Of a DNA stretch of 64,000 nt, positions 9,408-19,128 are shown one piece after another (within the stretch, counting starts at the first letter, position 1; every line of letters begins with the position of its first letter). A model generated the notes under the pieces. The model was not told the origin of the DNA. It saw only the letters and a list, made by a program, of their open reading frames with translations, and ran no database searches. Source of the stretch: a virus; the IMG/VR virus record IMGVR_UViG_3300032214_001346, positions 1-64,000 of that record. One strand, given 5' to 3'. The translations under genes were made by a program, and so were the position numbers.

Positions 9408-10220
9408 ATGCCCAGTTCAATTACAGCTAATTTATCTAGTTTTGGAATGTCTTATTTAAGTATATGGCGAATTTGGGGTGGTAGTAATGGAACGGCCACT
9501 TTCACAGCAAGCGGAAATGTATTTACAACTACTGCTACTATCCCAATGTCAACAGGGGACTTAGTGTATCTAGCTCAATTTGGTTACCCTCAGGCAACGA
9601 CAACAAGATACATGATTAAGTTGACCGCCAACACATTCTCCTTAGCAACTACACAAGTTTTAGCCAACGCTGGTACTGCTTCGGCTCTCCCTTATGTAGT
9701 TGCAGACACAGGCATCAGCAACGTGCCTCTTAATGGCAAGCAAGGTACTTTTGTCTCTCCCTCAGGAATTATACCTAGTGGAGTCACAAATTTTTTAATG
9801 TCTTCGTCTAGGTCTGCTCAATCTTTTGCCGTTACCGATAATGTTCAAATAGATTTTTCCGTATCTGTACCAATACAAACATTTAACCCGTTTAGTGCAT
9901 ATACTTTTTATAATTATGTCTTTGGGCTAAGAACAGATGCAGGTAATTATTCTTGCATCTGTTCTGATGATGGAGCTTTTTGGGTTGGCGATACTATCAC
10001 AGGATTTTCCGCTGATCAGCAAAAAACTTTAGCTACAACAACTTTTAGAATCACTTTACAAAATAGGCAAATAAGTATAGCAAACAGGCGCACTAATTCA
10101 ACTTATACAACACTGTTTACATCTTCCGTACTTTCTTTAAATTTATCAAATTTACGCTTTTTTACTAATCTCACTTTAGACGGACAAGCTTTTACCAACT
10201 GTACTATTACTTACTTATGA
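9408..10220 (+). CDS. Fibre-cassette A tail fibre protein 3
   Basis: 270 aa with a strong ribosome binding site (GGAGGT, 7 nt before ATG). Ser/Thr/Ala-rich; the segment 'NGTATFTASGNVFTTTATIPMSTGDLVYLAQFG' resembles small repeated beta modules in other fibres. It occupies the same cassette position as the 670-aa LRR protein at 17115, but I see no clear sequence similarity. Function beyond virion structure unknown. Confidence 0.5.
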   Translation: MPSSITANLSSFGMSYLSIWRIWGGSNGTATFTASGNVFTTTATIPMSTGDLVYLAQFGYPQATTTRYMIKLTANTFSLATTQVLANAGTASALPYVVADTGISNVPLNGKQGTFVSPSGIIPSGVTNFLMSSSRSAQSFAVTDNVQIDFSVSVPIQTFNPFSAYTFYNYVFGLRTDAGNYSCICSDDGAFWVGDTITGFSADQQKTLATTTFRITLQNRQISIANRRTNSTYTTLFTSSVLSLNLSNLRFFTNLTLDGQAFTNCTITYL

Positions 10221-10714
10221 TTACTCTTTTTATTCTGGAATCAATCACTGTTTTTAGCCCTGATTACACTATTCAATTAATAGGAAGTAATCAAACCAAT
10301 CAAGATAGATTATTCGCGGTTGACGGTGATTTAACAGCTTTTAAAACTGACTATCCCCAAGCCAAAGATTACTACGATGGCGACTGGTTTCTTAACTTTT
10401 ACCCTGACGCTGTTGGGGATACACCTCTAGAAAAATACTTAAACGCAATTAATGGAGTCACTATGTCTAGTCCGCCTAAATGGAATAATATTCTCCCCGC
10501 TTTGGCTAGTAGTTCTTTGTTTCTTAAAATACTAACTACTCAAAATCCTAATGCTTTTTCAGCATTACAGACGGTCGTTCAATATAGAAACATAGAATTA
10601 TTCCAAGTCTTAGCCAAAGCCACGCTAGAAGCTATTCCTGGAGGTTTAACAGAAGCGGAATCTCAAGAGTTGAATACAATATTGATTCAGAATAATTTTC
10701 CATTGATTAAATAA
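10217..10714 (+). CDS. Fibre-cassette A terminal protein, possible chaperone
   Basis: 165 aa, start overlaps the upstream stop (ATGA). Unlike its neighbours it is not Thr/Ser-rich: the N-terminal 60 residues are mixed alpha/beta and the rest ('LPALASSSLFLKILTTQNPNAF' onward) is predicted helical. Small helical proteins after a fibre gene are often tail-fibre assembly chaperones, so that is a possible role. I recognise no family. Confidence 0.45.
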   Translation: MITLFILESITVFSPDYTIQLIGSNQTNQDRLFAVDGDLTAFKTDYPQAKDYYDGDWFLNFYPDAVGDTPLEKYLNAINGVTMSSPPKWNNILPALASSSLFLKILTTQNPNAFSALQTVVQYRNIELFQVLAKATLEAIPGGLTEAESQELNTILIQNNFPLIK

Positions 10715-10736
10715 GTTTACTAGGAGATTTAAGCAC

Positions 10737-11654
10737 ATGAATGTAGTTGATGAATTAATGGTTTTTTTGACAACAGAATTGGGAGAATTTAAGCAAGAAA
10801 TATTGGATGAGTTTAAAAAGATCGATTTTAAACGGGACTTGGATTTACTTTCAACCAATAACCAATTGCATCTAGACAAAGAACAATTGCAATTAGAAGT
10901 AAGAGATATCAAATTAGCTAATAACCAATTATGCTTAGACAAAAAACAATTGGAATTAGAAGTAAGTGATATCAAATTAGCTAATGGTCAATTATGCTTA
11001 GACAAAGAACAGTTAGAATTAGAAGTAAGTGATATCAAATTAGCTAATGGTCAATTATGCTTAGACAAAGAACAATTGGGTCTAGAGATAGAGGAACTCA
11101 AACTAGCTAACAATCAATTATGCTTAGGCAAAGAACAACTGGGTTTAGAAATAGAGGAATTAAAATTAAACAACAATCAGCTATGTCTAGGCAAAGAACA
11201 ATTGGGTTTAGAAATAGAGGAACTAAAACTAGCTAACAACCAATTATGCTTAGACAAAGAACAATTGGGTCTAGAGATAGAGGAACTGAAGTTAAATAAC
11301 AATCAGTTATGCTTAGGCAAAGAACAATTGGGTTTAGAGATAGAGGAACTGAAGTTAAATAACAATCAGTTATGCTTAGGCAAAGAACAATTGGGTTTAG
11401 AAGTTGAGGAGTTAAAACTAGCTAACAATCAATTATGCTTAGGCAAAGAACAATTGGGTTTAGAAGTTGAGGAGTTAAAACTAGCTAATGAGCAGTTATT
11501 TTTAAGTAATGCACAGTTGCAATTACACAATAATAAGCTACAATTAGATAATAATAAGCTACAGATGGAGAATAAACAATTGATAATCAATTACAACACA
11601 CATATTAACGAGCCTAGTCAATCTTCTATTAATATATTGGAAAGATTCTTATGA
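10737..11654 (+). CDS. Fibre-cassette B coiled-coil stalk with 21-residue repeats
   Basis: 305 aa. After a 40-residue N-terminus, residues 41-250 are ten tandem 21-residue units of the form NNQLCLGKEQLGLEIEELKL, followed by a degenerate unit. Three heptads per unit with Leu at a/d positions predict a long parallel coiled coil, roughly 30 nm for about 210 residues at 0.15 nm per residue. The C-terminus 'SSINILERFL' matches the protein at 4663. Likely a trimeric stalk of a long tail fibre. SD 'AGGAG' precedes the ATG. Confidence 0.7.
   Translation: MNVVDELMVFLTTELGEFKQEILDEFKKIDFKRDLDLLSTNNQLHLDKEQLQLEVRDIKLANNQLCLDKKQLELEVSDIKLANGQLCLDKEQLELEVSDIKLANGQLCLDKEQLGLEIEELKLANNQLCLGKEQLGLEIEELKLNNNQLCLGKEQLGLEIEELKLANNQLCLDKEQLGLEIEELKLNNNQLCLGKEQLGLEIEELKLNNNQLCLGKEQLGLEVEELKLANNQLCLGKEQLGLEVEELKLANEQLFLSNAQLQLHNNKLQLDNNKLQMENKQLIINYNTHINEPSQSSINILERFL
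10857..11486 (+). repeat. Ten tandem 63-bp coding repeats
   Basis: Ten in-frame 63-bp units (21 codons each) with a few substitutions per unit, e.g. GVEEL/IEEL and LDKEQ/LGKEQ variants. High DNA identity between neighbouring units indicates recent unequal recombination, so copy number is expected to vary between isolates. The paralogous gene at 4663 holds only about one such unit. Confidence 0.9.
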
Positions 11655-12739
11655 CAACAGACTCAACTTTGCAACTAACACCGCAATTAGCCCCGCAGTT
11701 TGATACCGCTGTTTTAGATTTGAATTTTAAAAAAGGAGAGTCCGCCCAGTTTTCTGTAACTATTGCAGACTATAACCTCGATCTTCGTGGTTGTTTGGTA
11801 TTTGCAGAAATCAGAAAACTATCACCTGGATATAACCTTTTACAAGGCTTCACTGGTATCATTACTCAAGGTAGTGATACTATTTTGTTGCGTCAATATC
11901 CCACCACTCACGATAGATTCCAAGCTTTAAGTGCTTGCGGAATCCGTGCTGGGGATTTAATCACTTTGGAAGGATCTGGCATTACTGCTTCAAAAGTCTT
12001 AGCTGTGACAGATACCGCTTTGGTGTGTTCAACTCCAGCTACTCGGTCAATCAGCGAAGGTCGCTTATTTTTAAGGTCTTTATCATCAGCTTCATTCACT
12101 GCTGTTCCCATTTCTACATTTGGAGAGATTGCTGCTAATGTAACGGCTGGCACTGTCACTGTATCTTCATCACCGGCTACTGTTCCTGCTGGGAATACTT
12201 TGATGTTTCGTAAAGCAGATGGAACAGCCCAGCCTTTCGTACTATCACAGGATTTAATTGTTGGCGGTACTGTAATTTCTGGTGCAGGTACTGTAACTAG
12301 TGGTGCGATCGCAAAAGTGGGAGTACAAACCATCATTGTTAATGAGCAAATGGCTGTTAACGCTACTTCTATCACTGTATCACCTTTGTTAATGGGAATT
12401 GAAGCAGGGGCTTTGTTGAACTTTGCTATTAGAACCAGTGACGGGTGGCAATATGTAGGAAAAGCCATTACTTCCAGTGCTGTAGCCCACAGTGTCCCAA
12501 CCAGCCCAATTACTTCTATTCCTGTAGAAGCTTTGACATCAGCAATTCCTAAGAATGCGATCGCCTGGCACGGAAACACGCCTTTCAATTCTTTTTATTT
12601 AGCTATAGATCCAGCGGACACCCACTTTTTAGAATCTGGATTGTACGGATACGACGTGATTTGTAGAAAACCTGATGGATATACGATAAGATTGATACAA
12701 GGCAAAGTATCTTTGTCTGACCATTGGAGTGATTTGTAG
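11651..12739 (+). CDS. Fibre-cassette B BppU-N-like baseplate/fibre adaptor
   Basis: 362 aa, paralogue of the protein at 5142: 'KKGESAQFSVTIADYNLDLRG' near the N-terminus, 'IRAGDLITLEGSGITASKVLAV' in the middle and 'FYLAIDPADTHFLESGLYGYDV' at the C-terminus. Start ATG overlaps the upstream TGA. Same inference: split BppU-N-like attachment domain around a beta insert. Confidence 0.6.
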   Translation: MTTDSTLQLTPQLAPQFDTAVLDLNFKKGESAQFSVTIADYNLDLRGCLVFAEIRKLSPGYNLLQGFTGIITQGSDTILLRQYPTTHDRFQALSACGIRAGDLITLEGSGITASKVLAVTDTALVCSTPATRSISEGRLFLRSLSSASFTAVPISTFGEIAANVTAGTVTVSSSPATVPAGNTLMFRKADGTAQPFVLSQDLIVGGTVISGAGTVTSGAIAKVGVQTIIVNEQMAVNATSITVSPLLMGIEAGALLNFAIRTSDGWQYVGKAITSSAVAHSVPTSPITSIPVEALTSAIPKNAIAWHGNTPFNSFYLAIDPADTHFLESGLYGYDVICRKPDGYTIRLIQGKVSLSDHWSDL

Positions 12740-12772
12740 ATTTAATTATTCAAATATTTAGGAGAAAATATA

Positions 12773-14686
12773 ATGGCTGATGTAATTGTTTCTAGATCAA
12801 TTCCGATTGAACCCGGTCGCAAAACCGCAAATCAAAGTATTTCAGTAACTTTACCCACGGATCAGGCGGAACTATATGTAGTAGATGCGGCAACTTCACG
12901 TTCAGAAGTACGCGAATCTATGTTTGGTTTTGAAACCACTGAGCGTAGGCAATTTCTATTACAGGAACTCCCTTCTTATGGGATTGACTTGAATGTTTGG
13001 TCCAATACGGGAAACGTAAATTATATTCCTAGTATTGGTGGTATTGAATTGACGGTACCATCAACTAGTAGCTTTTCAACGCACCAAACACAATTTGCAT
13101 TTAAATATCAGCCCGGAAAACAGATATCCATATCACAAGCTGTACAGGTGGCTATGGGACCGGCGATCGCTAACTCTATCGTTCAATGGGGAGAATTTAC
13201 CCGGCGTGATGGGTATGGGTGGCGGCTAATGACAAAGGATAGAGGAGCAAACTTAGGCAGCACCACTATTCGTCCTTGGGACAATTATTTATACTTTTTT
13301 AGGCGAACATCAGCTATACCATCTTCAGTCCCTTCTGCAACAAAAGTCACTGCTGACGTAGTAGCGGGTATGTCTACCTCTAGCGCTCTAGGTGTATTGG
13401 TAGGGGATAGTTTATTATACCGGCCTAGTTATTTGGTTGGCGCTGATGGATTAAGCACTACTTATATTGATATAGACACCTGGGAGGAATTAGCTTATAC
13501 AAGTGTAGTTCCAACTCAAAGTACATTTAATTGTGATAAATACACTGGATTAGCAGGAGACGGGATTCCTGGGATTGATAACTCTAGGGGGACTAGTGCC
13601 AGACAAGTATCAGCAATTACTACTAGTTATGAAGTTACAGGTTGCACTACAACCAGCACTTCAACAACTGTAACTTGCAATACTACTGATGGGACGACAC
13701 AAGTGCTAAAAGTCGGCATGAGTGTCAGGGGAGCGGGAATACCAGCAGGAACAGTCATTAGACTTGTTAGCGGAACGGGAATAACTATAAGCAATGCAGC
13801 TACAGCAACCAGTACCACTGTTACTTTGTTTTTTAATGAAGTAGCGAATTTAGCTATGTTTTTGATTCAGCGTAGTTGGTATGGTGGTTCTGGTGGTCGG
13901 TGCTTAATCTATATGCCAGATCAGAATCCTCCTTACAACGGGGGGACACGCTGGGTTAAAGGGCATGAAATCAGAATTGGGGATACTTTACCTGTGGCTT
14001 CAATGTCCAGTCCTGATATGCCAGTGACTTACTTGATCGGGAAAAGAGCAGGAAATAGCACAGTTGATGGTAGTGCTTTCTTACGTCGCTTTGGTGTATC
14101 TGTATGGATTGATGGAGGTGATCCGCGTCCTGCCAAAATTGAGTCTGCTAGTGCCACTGGCGTGACTGTAAGCAATAGTGCTTATCATCCAATGTTGGCT
14201 TTAGCTATTAAGCCTTGGGTTTGGAATAAAGACGTAACAAGCAACAAAAGACCGCAACGCTCGCGTGTATATCCGTACAAGTTAATGGCTTCTTCTACTC
14301 AGAATACAGAACTTTACTTTATCAAGTGTCCTGTGAGTCAAGTAACGGCACTGGGTAGTGGTACTTCATGGTATTTAGGGCAATCTGCGAGCGATCATTT
14401 GAAAGTGGTGGCTACAACTAGAATATTCACAGGAACAATTGTCTCTACTTCAGGATATCCTAGCGGCGTTTCTGGAAAGTTGATCGGGGCATTTTATATA
14501 GGTGCGAATGAGTCTGTGGACATTGACTTATTAGAGATTTTTGATCCGCAAAGAGAACTTTTGGGAAGAGGAGAAACACCAATCACTGACGACACCCCAG
14601 GTGATTGTTTATTAATAATTTGCCGATCTTTAGTGGCTAGTACCAATGCGATCGCTTCTGTATCCTTGATTTATGGGGTGCAATAA
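12773..14686 (+). CDS. Fibre-cassette B tail fibre protein 1 with inserted module
   Basis: 637 aa, paralogue of the 526-aa protein at 6218. Extra length comes mainly from an insert at about residues 290-352 ('TTSTSTTVTCNTTDGTTQVL', 'VGMSVRGAGIPAGTVIRLV'), a module I recognise from many phage fibres (VGMxVxGxGIPxGT). Good SD (AGGAGAAAATATA-ATG). Surface-exposed tail fibre subunit by context. Confidence 0.6.
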   Translation: MADVIVSRSIPIEPGRKTANQSISVTLPTDQAELYVVDAATSRSEVRESMFGFETTERRQFLLQELPSYGIDLNVWSNTGNVNYIPSIGGIELTVPSTSSFSTHQTQFAFKYQPGKQISISQAVQVAMGPAIANSIVQWGEFTRRDGYGWRLMTKDRGANLGSTTIRPWDNYLYFFRRTSAIPSSVPSATKVTADVVAGMSTSSALGVLVGDSLLYRPSYLVGADGLSTTYIDIDTWEELAYTSVVPTQSTFNCDKYTGLAGDGIPGIDNSRGTSARQVSAITTSYEVTGCTTTSTSTTVTCNTTDGTTQVLKVGMSVRGAGIPAGTVIRLVSGTGITISNAATATSTTVTLFFNEVANLAMFLIQRSWYGGSGGRCLIYMPDQNPPYNGGTRWVKGHEIRIGDTLPVASMSSPDMPVTYLIGKRAGNSTVDGSAFLRRFGVSVWIDGGDPRPAKIESASATGVTVSNSAYHPMLALAIKPWVWNKDVTSNKRPQRSRVYPYKLMASSTQNTELYFIKCPVSQVTALGSGTSWYLGQSASDHLKVVATTRIFTGTIVSTSGYPSGVSGKLIGAFYIGANESVDIDLLEIFDPQRELLGRGETPITDDTPGDCLLIICRSLVASTNAIASVSLIYGVQ

Positions 14687-17112
14687 TGGAAGAAATACAG
14701 AAGATTTATTTTCCTGAAAGCTTTGGATCAGACCCCAAGGACACAGGCGCACAACCTTTGTCAGATCCAGACAGCCGACACTATAGCGTTACCTTGGCTA
14801 ATGATTATTTTATTGGGATTCAGCGAAGAAAAAACTCTGCTAATCTACCTGATAGTGAAGTGTCTTCTAGCCAATTTGGATTCCCCATTCAGGATGAGCG
14901 AATACTGCTATTTGCCGACACAAATGGATATGGGACAGACTCAACTAAATGGGATATTGGATTATCGCTAACTAACGAAGCAAACACTCCCAATAGCCAA
15001 AAACTATGGGGAGTGGGTGTAGGGCTGACCGCTGCTTATACAGGGATAGAATCTTACACTGAATACAAGGATAACGCTACTCAATTAATTATTGGGAACA
15101 GTACCACGACCTCCTCTAAATATGTTGTTTTGACCTCCAAACAGCTATTTGATTGCGATGCTGCAAATAATATTTTCATCAGCTTTGGCATTAAGATGGA
15201 GGCTTCGTCTATCGGCAATGGCGTGACCTTCAAAGCTGGTTTATTTAATTATCAATCTGGCTGGTTTATTCAGGTTCGAGACAATATTATTTCTGTCGTT
15301 CAAAGATTTACAATTGATGGAATCACCACTGAAAATAACTATGGGAGAAGCATCTTTAAAGACAAACTAGACGGCACTGGTGTATCAGGGTTAAACGTTG
15401 ATTTTTCCTTGGTAACAATGTTTGCAATTGAGCTAGGGAGCTTTGACGGTAGCGGCGCTAGATTTTATATTTACGCGCGAGACAACAATCAGAATGATCG
15501 CCATAGATGGATATTATTTGCAGATATCCCTACTAGTGAATATGTGCAAACTATTGAAAGAAATCCTATTCCTCTTCCTTTCAACTTTGAGATTGAAACA
15601 TCAGGAAGTACAGGAGGTATTCTTAGTCGCTATGGATGCTCGGTAATTAAACTGGGATCTGATACTTCACAATTAAAATTATTTAGCGCAGCCTCTAATA
15701 CTTTGCCCTTAATCCCATCCAAGGAAGTATTTGCTTTTGCAGTTTTAACCAAAGAATTGTACATAGATAAGCCTAACAATACGAAGATATTTCTTAAGTA
15801 TTTAAACGCGGTGTCTGACGTGCCAATAGAGATAATTTTTAGGCGATTAAAACTCACTAGCAGCAACATTGACAGTCTGAAGTTTAAACCTAGCTTGAGA
15901 GAAGAATATGATCCAAATAATTTAGTTTATTTGATTAGTGGCGATAAGCTATATTTTGTTTCTATTGCCAATCAATCTGCTGTTAAATCCGTTAATGTAT
16001 CATTGAATAATATTTGGTTTGATGCAGTCAAAGATTTGATTTTCGGCACACAAACAAATAGCAGTGATATTTTAATCATTAATGGGTCTACAGGGGTGAT
16101 CGTCGCTTCTGTAACAACGGGAAAGATTAATTGTCATGATGTGGTGATATCAGGAAATACTCTCTATGTTTCTCATCCGGGGAATGATCAAGTCACTGTT
16201 TGGAATATTGCTGATATTACAGCCATAACCCTTACCAGTACAATTGATGTAGGCGACGACCCGCGAGATTTGATTGTGGGAGACGGACGGGTATTTTGTG
16301 CTAATCGTACTGGTAATAGTATTTCTATCATTAGCACTATTGACAATTCAGTATCACAGACGATAACAGTCGCTAGTACACCTAATGCCATGATCCACAA
16401 CCGTGTTTCTTTGTATGTAGCTACTGGGGACAATAAAGTTTATAGGTATACCCGATCAGGTACAACTTATGCCGTAGATAGTGCTAGTACCTTTGATACA
16501 ATGGTAAATCCTGATTCTTTGGCATTTGTAGATACTGCTGAAATAATTTATATAGGGAGTAGTACAACAAAATCACTAAATATCAGAGATTTGAATGCGG
16601 CTACTCCAATCACCATTACTGAACAATTAAGTGCAAACACCATAGGACTAATAACGGATACCGACGGTAACATATACCTGTATGACAGCATCGGAAATGT
16701 CACAGATTTATTTTATGATAGAATATTTGTGACTTTATCTAGTCCGACAAGCACGTTGAAAGGAAACCTTTTAAGCAGCGCAATTACAGCAATAATTTTA
16801 CCTGGGCTACAACCTTTAGGCGATATCGTCTGTAGCTTTATTTCTAGCAAGAGTTCCCAGATATATTTAGAGCAATTCTTTCAAGAATACAAGGAATTTT
16901 TCAGCACGTCCTATGATTTGAATGGGGCTACAATCGCCCAAGATTTAATCTTAATTTTTCTGAAACATATTGGGGAAAATTTAAGTTTATTAGCTGAACA
17001 AATTATCTGGCTGGAAGGAACTACTGGATTAACTACTACTTACGGATCTGAATCATTGCATTTTTCTAATCCTGGATCGGCAACAGTATCATTAATAATA
17101 GGGCAAAATTAA
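14686..17112 (+). CDS. Fibre-cassette B tail fibre protein 2 with YVTN-like beta-propeller
   Basis: 808 aa; start codon overlaps the upstream stop (TAATG). Residues 1-410 match the 536-aa protein at 7795. Residues about 415-675 are absent from it and hold repeated blades such as 'ISGNTLYVSHPGNDQVTVWN', 'VGDGRVFCANRTGNSISII' and 'HNRVSLYVATGDNKVYRY', spaced about 40 residues: a YVTN/NHL-type beta-propeller. The C-terminal 130 residues return to fibre-like sequence. Propellers often bind glycans or proteins, so this may be a receptor-binding domain. Confidence 0.65.
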   Translation: MEEIQKIYFPESFGSDPKDTGAQPLSDPDSRHYSVTLANDYFIGIQRRKNSANLPDSEVSSSQFGFPIQDERILLFADTNGYGTDSTKWDIGLSLTNEANTPNSQKLWGVGVGLTAAYTGIESYTEYKDNATQLIIGNSTTTSSKYVVLTSKQLFDCDAANNIFISFGIKMEASSIGNGVTFKAGLFNYQSGWFIQVRDNIISVVQRFTIDGITTENNYGRSIFKDKLDGTGVSGLNVDFSLVTMFAIELGSFDGSGARFYIYARDNNQNDRHRWILFADIPTSEYVQTIERNPIPLPFNFEIETSGSTGGILSRYGCSVIKLGSDTSQLKLFSAASNTLPLIPSKEVFAFAVLTKELYIDKPNNTKIFLKYLNAVSDVPIEIIFRRLKLTSSNIDSLKFKPSLREEYDPNNLVYLISGDKLYFVSIANQSAVKSVNVSLNNIWFDAVKDLIFGTQTNSSDILIINGSTGVIVASVTTGKINCHDVVISGNTLYVSHPGNDQVTVWNIADITAITLTSTIDVGDDPRDLIVGDGRVFCANRTGNSISIISTIDNSVSQTITVASTPNAMIHNRVSLYVATGDNKVYRYTRSGTTYAVDSASTFDTMVNPDSLAFVDTAEIIYIGSSTTKSLNIRDLNAATPITITEQLSANTIGLITDTDGNIYLYDSIGNVTDLFYDRIFVTLSSPTSTLKGNLLSSAITAIILPGLQPLGDIVCSFISSKSSQIYLEQFFQEYKEFFSTSYDLNGATIAQDLILIFLKHIGENLSLLAEQIIWLEGTTGLTTTYGSESLHFSNPGSATVSLIIGQN

Positions 17113-17114
17113 TT

Positions 17115-19127
17115 ATGGCAACTAACACTTTAACCAGAACGGAATCAAGTAACGAATTATTTGTGTACAGATATACACAGCCTTCGGGGAGCGCTGAAGC
17201 TAGTGTAGTAAATTTGAGTATGCCTACAACAGGGTACAACAATCCTTTTAATGAATCAAGCGGACAGTGGCGAATCCTGAACTTACGGGTTGACGGGGGA
17301 AATTACAATGCGGAACTTGAGTTTGGATTTAAAAACAATGATACCAGCAAACCTTTATCTGGTATCTGTGGCTTTACCGTAGGACAACCACCGCTTTATG
17401 CTACCCACATCAATACTATTGCTAAAAGTATCGCTTATGGATTTATAAACAATCCTTTTACAGCTACTGATGGGCTGTATATTGTTCACGAAAATACTCT
17501 TGTGCAAGTAACTGGAACATTTGATATTGCTGCTTTACGTATCGTAATCAAAAATGGAACGGCTTCATACTACAGCGGGAACAGCTTGATATTAGAAAGT
17601 ATCATGGGCATTACTTCGTGTCCATTGTATGTTGCTGCTGCTTTAGGATACGCGGGAAACCAAGTTAGCGATATTGGCATTAGTGGTGCTAGTGGGTACA
17701 CGCTACCAGTCCCAGACTACACTAAAGAACTTTATTTTCTGTGTAGCGGACTAACAGCTACTTCACCACGATATCCAGGAAGGCTGGCTGATCCAGCAAT
17801 TGCAATAGGCTCACTAACCCATCTTGCAATTCGTACGTCTGCGGCTTTTACTGTTTCATATCCAGATGAAAATGTAAATATTGGTGCTTCAGCCGGAACT
17901 AATTACCAGATTCTTACTAAAGAATATTCTGGAGTTCCGTTTGTGATAAAATTAACGTTTGCATCCTTAGCAAATTTAACTGGATTACGCTTTGTCAATG
18001 GTGCGGCAGGGACGGGTACTTCTTTGTCTAGATCACTTGCTTCTTTGACTGGACTAAAAGAGTTGGAAGTCAGGGGAGGCACAGAGGGACGGACACTGGG
18101 CAAAAATACTTTCCCGACAGGATTAGAATCTTTATATCTTCATGGTAATCATGAGATTTCTAATCCATTAAATATTATGCCGGCTCTTAAATCTTTGCGA
18201 TATTTAGAGCAAAAAGAAAATACGACTTCAAATATTGAATTACTGGGATTTCCGAACTTACAATTATTAGAAATTCCTGTGGGGGCGGCTTGGGCAATAT
18301 CTAGTTTTGAGTCGCTCCAGAATTTCCGACTGATGTTTAATCCCATAAGAAACACCACTACTCATGGATTTTATGGCACTGCTTTGGTTAATGCGAATCA
18401 GTTTATTGTACTTACTAACTTAGCGATCGCTCAACAATCAGCAACGCTACTTTATGGGTGGCCAATTCAAAATTCTGGGAATAATTCTTTTATATCCAAT
18501 TTAAGCAGTTACGCCAGTCAAGTTAGTGGATTTCTTTCAAATTCTTCACGGGGTGATTCAATCACTATAAGCAGCAATGTAATTACTTTAACTATAACCG
18601 CAAGTATAACAACTGAAGTAGATAGCTTTTTAAGTGCTAATCAGTTTATCTTGCTAAAAAAATCAGATAATACGTTAAAGCAACTTAGAAAAATAGCTAG
18701 TGTAAACAAACCCAATAGCACTACATACACAATTACGCTAGACAGAGTCAAAATTGATATCACCTGCGGCACGGTGACTATAGCGGCAGGTACAGATGCA
18801 AATACTTTCGTGATGAGCGGTTTTAGTATTGCTGGCAGCATTGGCAACATTCGCGTGGGCGATACTGTGCGCGTTAGTTCTGTGACAATGCCAATATCAG
18901 GAACAGCAGCTCCGTCTATAGTTATTAGCAAAACAAATAATACAGTCACAGTCTTAAAAGGAACTAATGTGACTGATGGAATAGCTGCATCTGCATCAGC
19001 CACAGTAGTATTTGATTATGAGTTTTCAACCGGAAATTACCCCACTGCTGTAACTTCTCCCAGCGCAACTCCATCAGAAATTCATCTTTCTACAGGAACA
19101 AGAGCAATTTACCAATATTTAATTTAA
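17115..19127 (+). CDS. Fibre-cassette B leucine-rich-repeat fibre protein
   Basis: 670 aa. Residues about 1-200 are beta-rich and lectin-like; residues about 284-410 hold irregular leucine-rich repeats ('LTGLKELEVRGG', 'FPTGLESLYLHGNHE', 'MPALKSLRYLEQK', 'FPNLQLLEIPVG', 'FESLQNFRLMFNP'). The rest is Thr/Ser-rich beta sequence. Phage LRR fibre domains are uncommon; the context makes this a receptor-binding protein. Confidence 0.6.
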   Translation: MATNTLTRTESSNELFVYRYTQPSGSAEASVVNLSMPTTGYNNPFNESSGQWRILNLRVDGGNYNAELEFGFKNNDTSKPLSGICGFTVGQPPLYATHINTIAKSIAYGFINNPFTATDGLYIVHENTLVQVTGTFDIAALRIVIKNGTASYYSGNSLILESIMGITSCPLYVAAALGYAGNQVSDIGISGASGYTLPVPDYTKELYFLCSGLTATSPRYPGRLADPAIAIGSLTHLAIRTSAAFTVSYPDENVNIGASAGTNYQILTKEYSGVPFVIKLTFASLANLTGLRFVNGAAGTGTSLSRSLASLTGLKELEVRGGTEGRTLGKNTFPTGLESLYLHGNHEISNPLNIMPALKSLRYLEQKENTTSNIELLGFPNLQLLEIPVGAAWAISSFESLQNFRLMFNPIRNTTTHGFYGTALVNANQFIVLTNLAIAQQSATLLYGWPIQNSGNNSFISNLSSYASQVSGFLSNSSRGDSITISSNVITLTITASITTEVDSFLSANQFILLKKSDNTLKQLRKIASVNKPNSTTYTITLDRVKIDITCGTVTIAAGTDANTFVMSGFSIAGSIGNIRVGDTVRVSSVTMPISGTAAPSIVISKTNNTVTVLKGTNVTDGIAASASATVVFDYEFSTGNYPTAVTSPSATPSEIHLSTGTRAIYQYLI

Positions 19128-19128
19128 C

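Noticed and set aside
11908-12588. 226-aa minus-strand ORF
   Set aside because: Shadow of the 362-aa fibre protein; low-complexity Ala/Val/Thr composition, no SD, opposite to the operon.
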